Positions 60,917-64,000 of a stretch of DNA of 64,000 bases are shown here, piece after piece. Location of the stretch: assembly GCF_030272615.1 (NCBI RefSeq), contig NC_081406.1, positions 398,484,439 to 398,548,438 on the forward strand. Reading direction: 5' to 3'. Below the pieces are notes generated by a model. The model was not told the DNA's origin and did not search any database. It worked only from the letters and a program-made list of their open reading frames with translations. The first letter of the stretch is position 1, and each line of letters starts with the position of its first letter. A program made the translations under genes and the position numbers. This DNA is from Cryptomeria japonica (taxonomy: Eukaryota > Streptophyta > Pinopsida > Cupressales > Cupressaceae).

Positions 60917-61237
60917 CTCCAACAAAATAAAGGCTACCAAAAAAATATCAATTTGTTGAAGAAGCAATAATAGACTATAATGTATAATATACCACTTCAA
61001 AAATATGATTGCTCACCTTTAGGCTTTAGGTCACTAGCAGTCGCCAATGCAATCAACAACAATAATTTTCCTTGGTCTGAAACTTCGCTATTGATCAAAA
61101 TTCAGAGCCTAGAACCCACCAGATTGTGTTGAGATAGATCTGATCTTTGCATGTATTTATACCAATCCTTATATGGAAAATTCCACAGGAATTTTATACG
61201 GTATACAAATATTTGGCAAATCTCGCTTAACTATAAC

Positions 61238-61321
61238 ATGACTTATGTAATTTTCAAGGTGATTATAGATCATCCAAATATGACTTATGTAATTTTTGAG
61301 GTGATTATAGGTCATCCAAAT
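61238..61321 (+). repeat. 42-bp tandem duplication
   Basis: ATGACTTATGTAATTTT followed by GAGGTGATTATAGGTCATCC or a near copy occurs twice in a row (61238-61279 and 61280-61321). Confidence 0.85.
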
Positions 61322-61325
61322 AATT

Positions 61326-61688
61326 GGCGAATACAATATAGTTGGCGAAAGTTGGGGTGAATGGAGACACGCGTCGACAAGATGTCGGGAAAATTGGGTC
61401 CCTCTGGCTAACAAATCTTCACGTGCCTATAGGCGAATTAAGGTCATCTATTAAGGCAACCTCGGAGAGTGTAGGCGAAAAAATTAAATTTACCGTGTGT
61501 CCACCATATATTGTATTGGTGAAATCATCGCATAGAAACATTTAATTGCATAAAACATATGGTGATCGGGTCGTGACTTTGACGGAAATTGATAATGTTC
61601 TGGTGACATGGCCACCCCCAGTCGATACAAAATATTTGCCATTTCCCAGGTAGCCGACATGAAAAATTCACCATTGGTGAATATTCGC
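61326..61688 (+). repeat. right subterminal GGCGAA-type repeats of the hAT
   Basis: GGCGAA occurs at 61326, 61344, 61432 and 61473. An inverted ATTCGCC lies at about 61683, next to a TTCACCATTGGTGAA palindrome. These mirror the left-end repeats. Confidence 0.65.
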
Positions 61689-61689
61689 C

Positions 61690-61705
61690 ACTAAAGTAAT
61701 CTCTG
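61690..61705 (-). repeat. right terminal inverted repeat of the hAT
   Basis: Read on the minus strand: CAGAGATTACTTTAGT. It abuts the second ACTCCTAC copy. Confidence 0.75.
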
Positions 61706-61713
61706 ACTCCTAC

Positions 61714-63728
61714 TATTAGATATTTCAGAATTTTTTGGAAGTAAATGTTACATTAGAAGAGATGATGCATTAGGAAAGTTTGATCCTAGAAGCAATGAAG
61801 GAATATTTTTGGGTTATTCTACTAAGAGAAAAGCATATAGATGTTATAACAAAAGATTGAATAGGATATTGGAAAGCATAAATGTCAAGGTAGATGAGCA
61901 TGGCAGTAATCAAATCAGAGCATATGATTATGGACTGGAAGATAAATTTATCAGACCTGAATAGGTAATGGAAGAATCAGTTTAGAATAGTGAACCTGTG
62001 ACATCTGTAGCATCGGAAAATTCAACAGTGATAGAGGAACAACAAAATGAGTTAGAAAATCAAGAAAATTAAAAGACTCCCAGGTATGTAAAGCTAAATA
62101 ATTATGAAGATCAGATTATTGAAGATAAAAGGAAAGGTGTGATGACTAGGAGAAGGTTAGTTGTTGAAGAGGTATGTTTAATTTCTCAAATTGAGCTAGA
62201 ATATTTTATTGAAGCAAGTAAGGATTAAAATTGGATTAAAGCAATGGAAGAGGAATTAGATTAGACTGAAAATAATAAGACATGGGAACTAGTACCTAGA
62301 CCTAAAGACAAGAACATTGTTGGAACTAAATGGGTTTTCATGAACAAATTGAATGAGGAAGGTGAAGTTGTAAGGAACAAGTCTAGATTGGTTTGCAAAG
62401 GTTATTCACAGGAAGAAGGAATTGATTATGGGGAAACTTATGCCCCAGTTGCTAGAATTGAAGTGGTAAGACTTTTTCTTACTTATGCTGCACACAAGAA
62501 CTACAAAGTATATTAGATGGATGTTAAATGTGCTTTTCTAAATGGAGATCTTGAAGAGGAAATTTACATTGAACAGCCTGATGGATTTTCTTTATCAGAA
62601 GACAAGGACATGGTTTGCAGATTGAAAAAATATTTATATGGACTAAAACAGGCCCCTAGAGCATGGTATGCTAGATTGGATAAGTTTCTTTCAAAGCTTG
62701 GTTTCAGTAAAGGTAATGTTGATAGTATCTTATATTACAATATTGAACATGATAACATATTGATTATTGAAGTCTTTGTGGATGATATCATTTTTGGAGA
62801 AGAAAAAGGTTTATGCATGAAATTTGTTAATGATATGAAGAATGAATTTGAAATTTGTATGATTGGTGAGATGAAATTTTTCTTAGGTTTGTAGATTACT
62901 CATAATGTTAAAGGTATTTTCATTTGTCAAACTAAGTATGTGATTGAGTTACTTAAGAAATTTGGACTTGAGAATTCTAAACATGTCGATACTCCTATGA
63001 TAACCGATTGCAAATTGTTAAAGGATGATGAATAACCTAAAGTGAACCCAAGCAGAAACAAATCAATGATTGGAGGTTTATTGTACCTAACTCAAACAAG
63101 ACTTGATATAGTCAATGTTGTTTGTATTGCTACTAGATTTCAAGCAGATCCTAGAGAAACTCATGATATTGTTGTTAAGAGGATATTTAAATATTTGGTA
63201 GGTGCAACAGACTTTGGTTTATGGTATCCAAAGAATGATACCTTCACATTATGTGCATATACAAATTCTAATTGGGTAGGAGATGTGGATGAACAGAAAA
63301 GCACTACTGGCGGTGCATTCTTTCTTGCAAAGAAGTTGGTTTCATGGCTTAGTAAGAAAAAAACATGCACTTCATTGTCTACAGCTGAAGCAGAATATGT
63401 TGCAGCTGCTACCAATTGTACTCATATTTAATGGATGAAATAAATGTTAAATGATATAAGGGTAAGTTATGATGATCCTATTGTTATTCACTATGATAAT
63501 ATTGTTTCTATTGATATGTCAAAGAATCTGGTATTTCATTCCAAATCAAAACACATTTCTATAAGGTATAATTTCTTGAAGGAAATGGTTGAAGAAAAGG
63601 AAGTCAGATTGGTTTATGTGACTACTAAGAAATAGATTGTAGATATTCTAACAAAACCATTTCCTAAAGACACTTTTGAATATCTCAGAGATCAGTTGGG
63701 GGTTACCAGCCCTTCGAAAGAGACTTAG
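61714..63728 (+). pseudogene. gag-pol: copia C 3' half of pol (integrase end, RT, RNase H), decayed
   Basis: Coding resumes after the hAT with the late integrase block (EGIFLGYSTKRKAYRCYN, about 61798-61852) after a one-base T-run insertion near 61731. RT follows: [14 protein letters not shown] (about 62322), DVKCAFLNGDLEEE (62520), YGLKQAPRAWYARLD and VFVDDIIFGE (about 62773-62803). RNase H has STTGGAFFLAKK and STAEAEYVAAATNC (about 63380-63421). The C-terminal block with DILTKPF ends at the stop at 63726. Stops at 62514, 62892 and 63633 (TAG) and others (TAA) replace Gln codons. Otherwise frames are long. The protein is closest to A and B in motif wording but differs enough to be a separate family. 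Confidence 0.88.
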
Positions 63729-63859
63729 ACACTTAGAGATGCATCAATCTGGTGAGCTTATCAGACATAATTTTTCTGATATGGATTGATGAAGATGGTG
63801 CTACTACTCGGGGGTAGTAGTTAGTTGTTTGGTTCAGTAATATTTGTTTAGTATCTATC

Positions 63860-64000
63860 TTTTCTCATTGATGTCAAAGGGGGAGAAGGTATTCATGTGA
63901 AAACAACTAGATCTTTTGATGGTGTTTTGGATATTGTTGGCATTCCTTGGCACTCGGATGCTTTTCACATTTAGTGTTGCCATCAATTGCAAAGGGGGGA
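63860..64000 (+). other. two polypurine tracts of copia C
   Basis: The upstream tract CATTGATGTCAAAGGGGGAG continues AAGG (about 63867-63890). The terminal tract TTGCCATCAATTGCAAAGGG continues GGGA (63975-64000) at the very end of the window. The 3' LTR should start within a few bases beyond it. Confidence 0.75.

Larger units (their letters stand above)
47786..61705 (-). mobile_element. giant hAT-type DNA transposon with cargo genes
   Basis: Both sides carry the 8-bp duplication ACTCCTAC (47778-47785 and 61706-61713), the hAT target size. The left end reads TAGGGATAACTTTAAG. The right end read inward on the minus strand is CAGAGATTACTTTAGT, about 12 of 16 positions alike and close to the YAGGGATG-type ends of Ac-like hAT elements. 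GGCGAA/GGCGAT repeats lie in both subterminal regions. It holds a hAT transposase pseudogene (minus), a large converging cargo pseudogene (plus), two other gene remnants and a minisatellite. Length is 13,920 bases, several times the usual 2.5-5 kb. Smaller insertions hidden inside it are possible, but the outer duplication shows that the whole block now sits as one insert. Confidence 0.85.
44423..64000 (+). mobile_element. Ty1/copia element C (3' LTR beyond window)
   Basis: 5' LTR, primer site, gag-pol and polypurine tracts are present; the window ends at the terminal polypurine tract. A 13.9-kb DNA transposon (47786-61705) interrupts the integrase-RT part of pol with an exact 8-bp duplication. 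Omitting the insert and one duplication copy rejoins the reading frame at the same conserved integrase position seen in A and B. Confidence 0.88.

Noticed and set aside
47786-61705. The large insert as a CACTA element (CCACTA seen near the right end)
   Set aside because: CACTA ends must lie at the termini with 3-bp duplications. Here CCACTAAAG is about 15 bases inside, the duplication is 8 bp, and the transposase is hAT.
13257-63728. Recurrent in-frame TAG read as a reassigned or suppressed stop codon
   Set aside because: The same genes also carry TAA and TGA stops, frameshifts and deletions, and lost zinc-knuckle cysteines, so decay by deamination is the simpler reading.
1-64000. CRISPR arrays, tRNA or rRNA genes, bacterial-type operons
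   Set aside because: None seen. The tandem repeats present lack spacer structure, and the TGGTATCAGAGC sites are primer binding sites, not tRNA genes.
63950-64000. The window end resembling the window start (CATTTAGTGTTGCCATCAAT versus its start copy)
   Set aside because: Both are the pre-LTR junction of related copia elements (C and H); this is not evidence of circularity or a terminal repeat.

Overview
This is a plant nuclear window, most likely from a gymnosperm and probably a conifer. It is AT-rich and has no intact host gene. Nearly all of it can be assigned to layered, decayed transposable elements, most of them Ty1/copia and Ty3/gypsy LTR retrotransposons. The conifer call rests on the slow-decay, deeply nested LTR landscape and on a Penelope-like reverse transcriptase with a degenerate GIY-YIG region, a combination reported from conifers (Dryad-type elements). 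The species is not determined.

Layout, left to right. 1-1277: the 3' end of a copia element (H). 1278 to about 2310: the 3' end of a gypsy element. About 2311-3446: an A-rich segment with three related palindromes. 3447-5204: a minus-strand Penelope-like element. 5205-6313 and 43957-44422: two halves of a minus-strand copia element (F), split by a gypsy element of Tat type (Y, 6314-43956, TSD CTATC). Inside Y lie copia A (11750 to about 20117, itself carrying solo LTR G with TSD TTTAC), the short-LTR element D (about 20118-34188), copia B within D (21823-33474, TSD CTTCT), the 4.2-kb LTR-like insert S within the 5' LTR of B (21957-26188, TSD CGGTA), and the pol-less LTR element E (34389-41652, TSD AAGTG). 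From 44423 to beyond the window end lies copia C, inserted in F.

The outstanding object is at 47786-61705. It is a 13.9-kb DNA transposon in the pol gene of copia C, bounded by an exact 8-bp duplication (ACTCCTAC) and hAT-like terminal inverted repeats, with GGCGAA-type subterminal repeats. It carries a decayed hAT transposase on the minus strand (58201-60916), a converging cargo gene of about 1,350 codons on the plus strand with a G-patch domain and a coiled-coil tail (53075-57136), two more unrecognised gene remnants, and a five-unit minisatellite. Element E is a second unusual object: two LTRs, a coiled-coil/zinc-knuckle Gag-like ORF, no pol, and a large ORF of unknown function in its place.

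The copia elements share a recurring design. They have iMet-type primer sites, two polypurine tracts, and a CATCAATG/CATTGATG complementary pair that brackets the 3' polypurine tract and LTR start. They also have an inverted repeat around the TATA box. Their coding regions are broken mostly by Gln-to-stop changes, at some of the same codons in different families. All boundaries were read by eye. Frames, repeat identities and family names should be confirmed by alignment.
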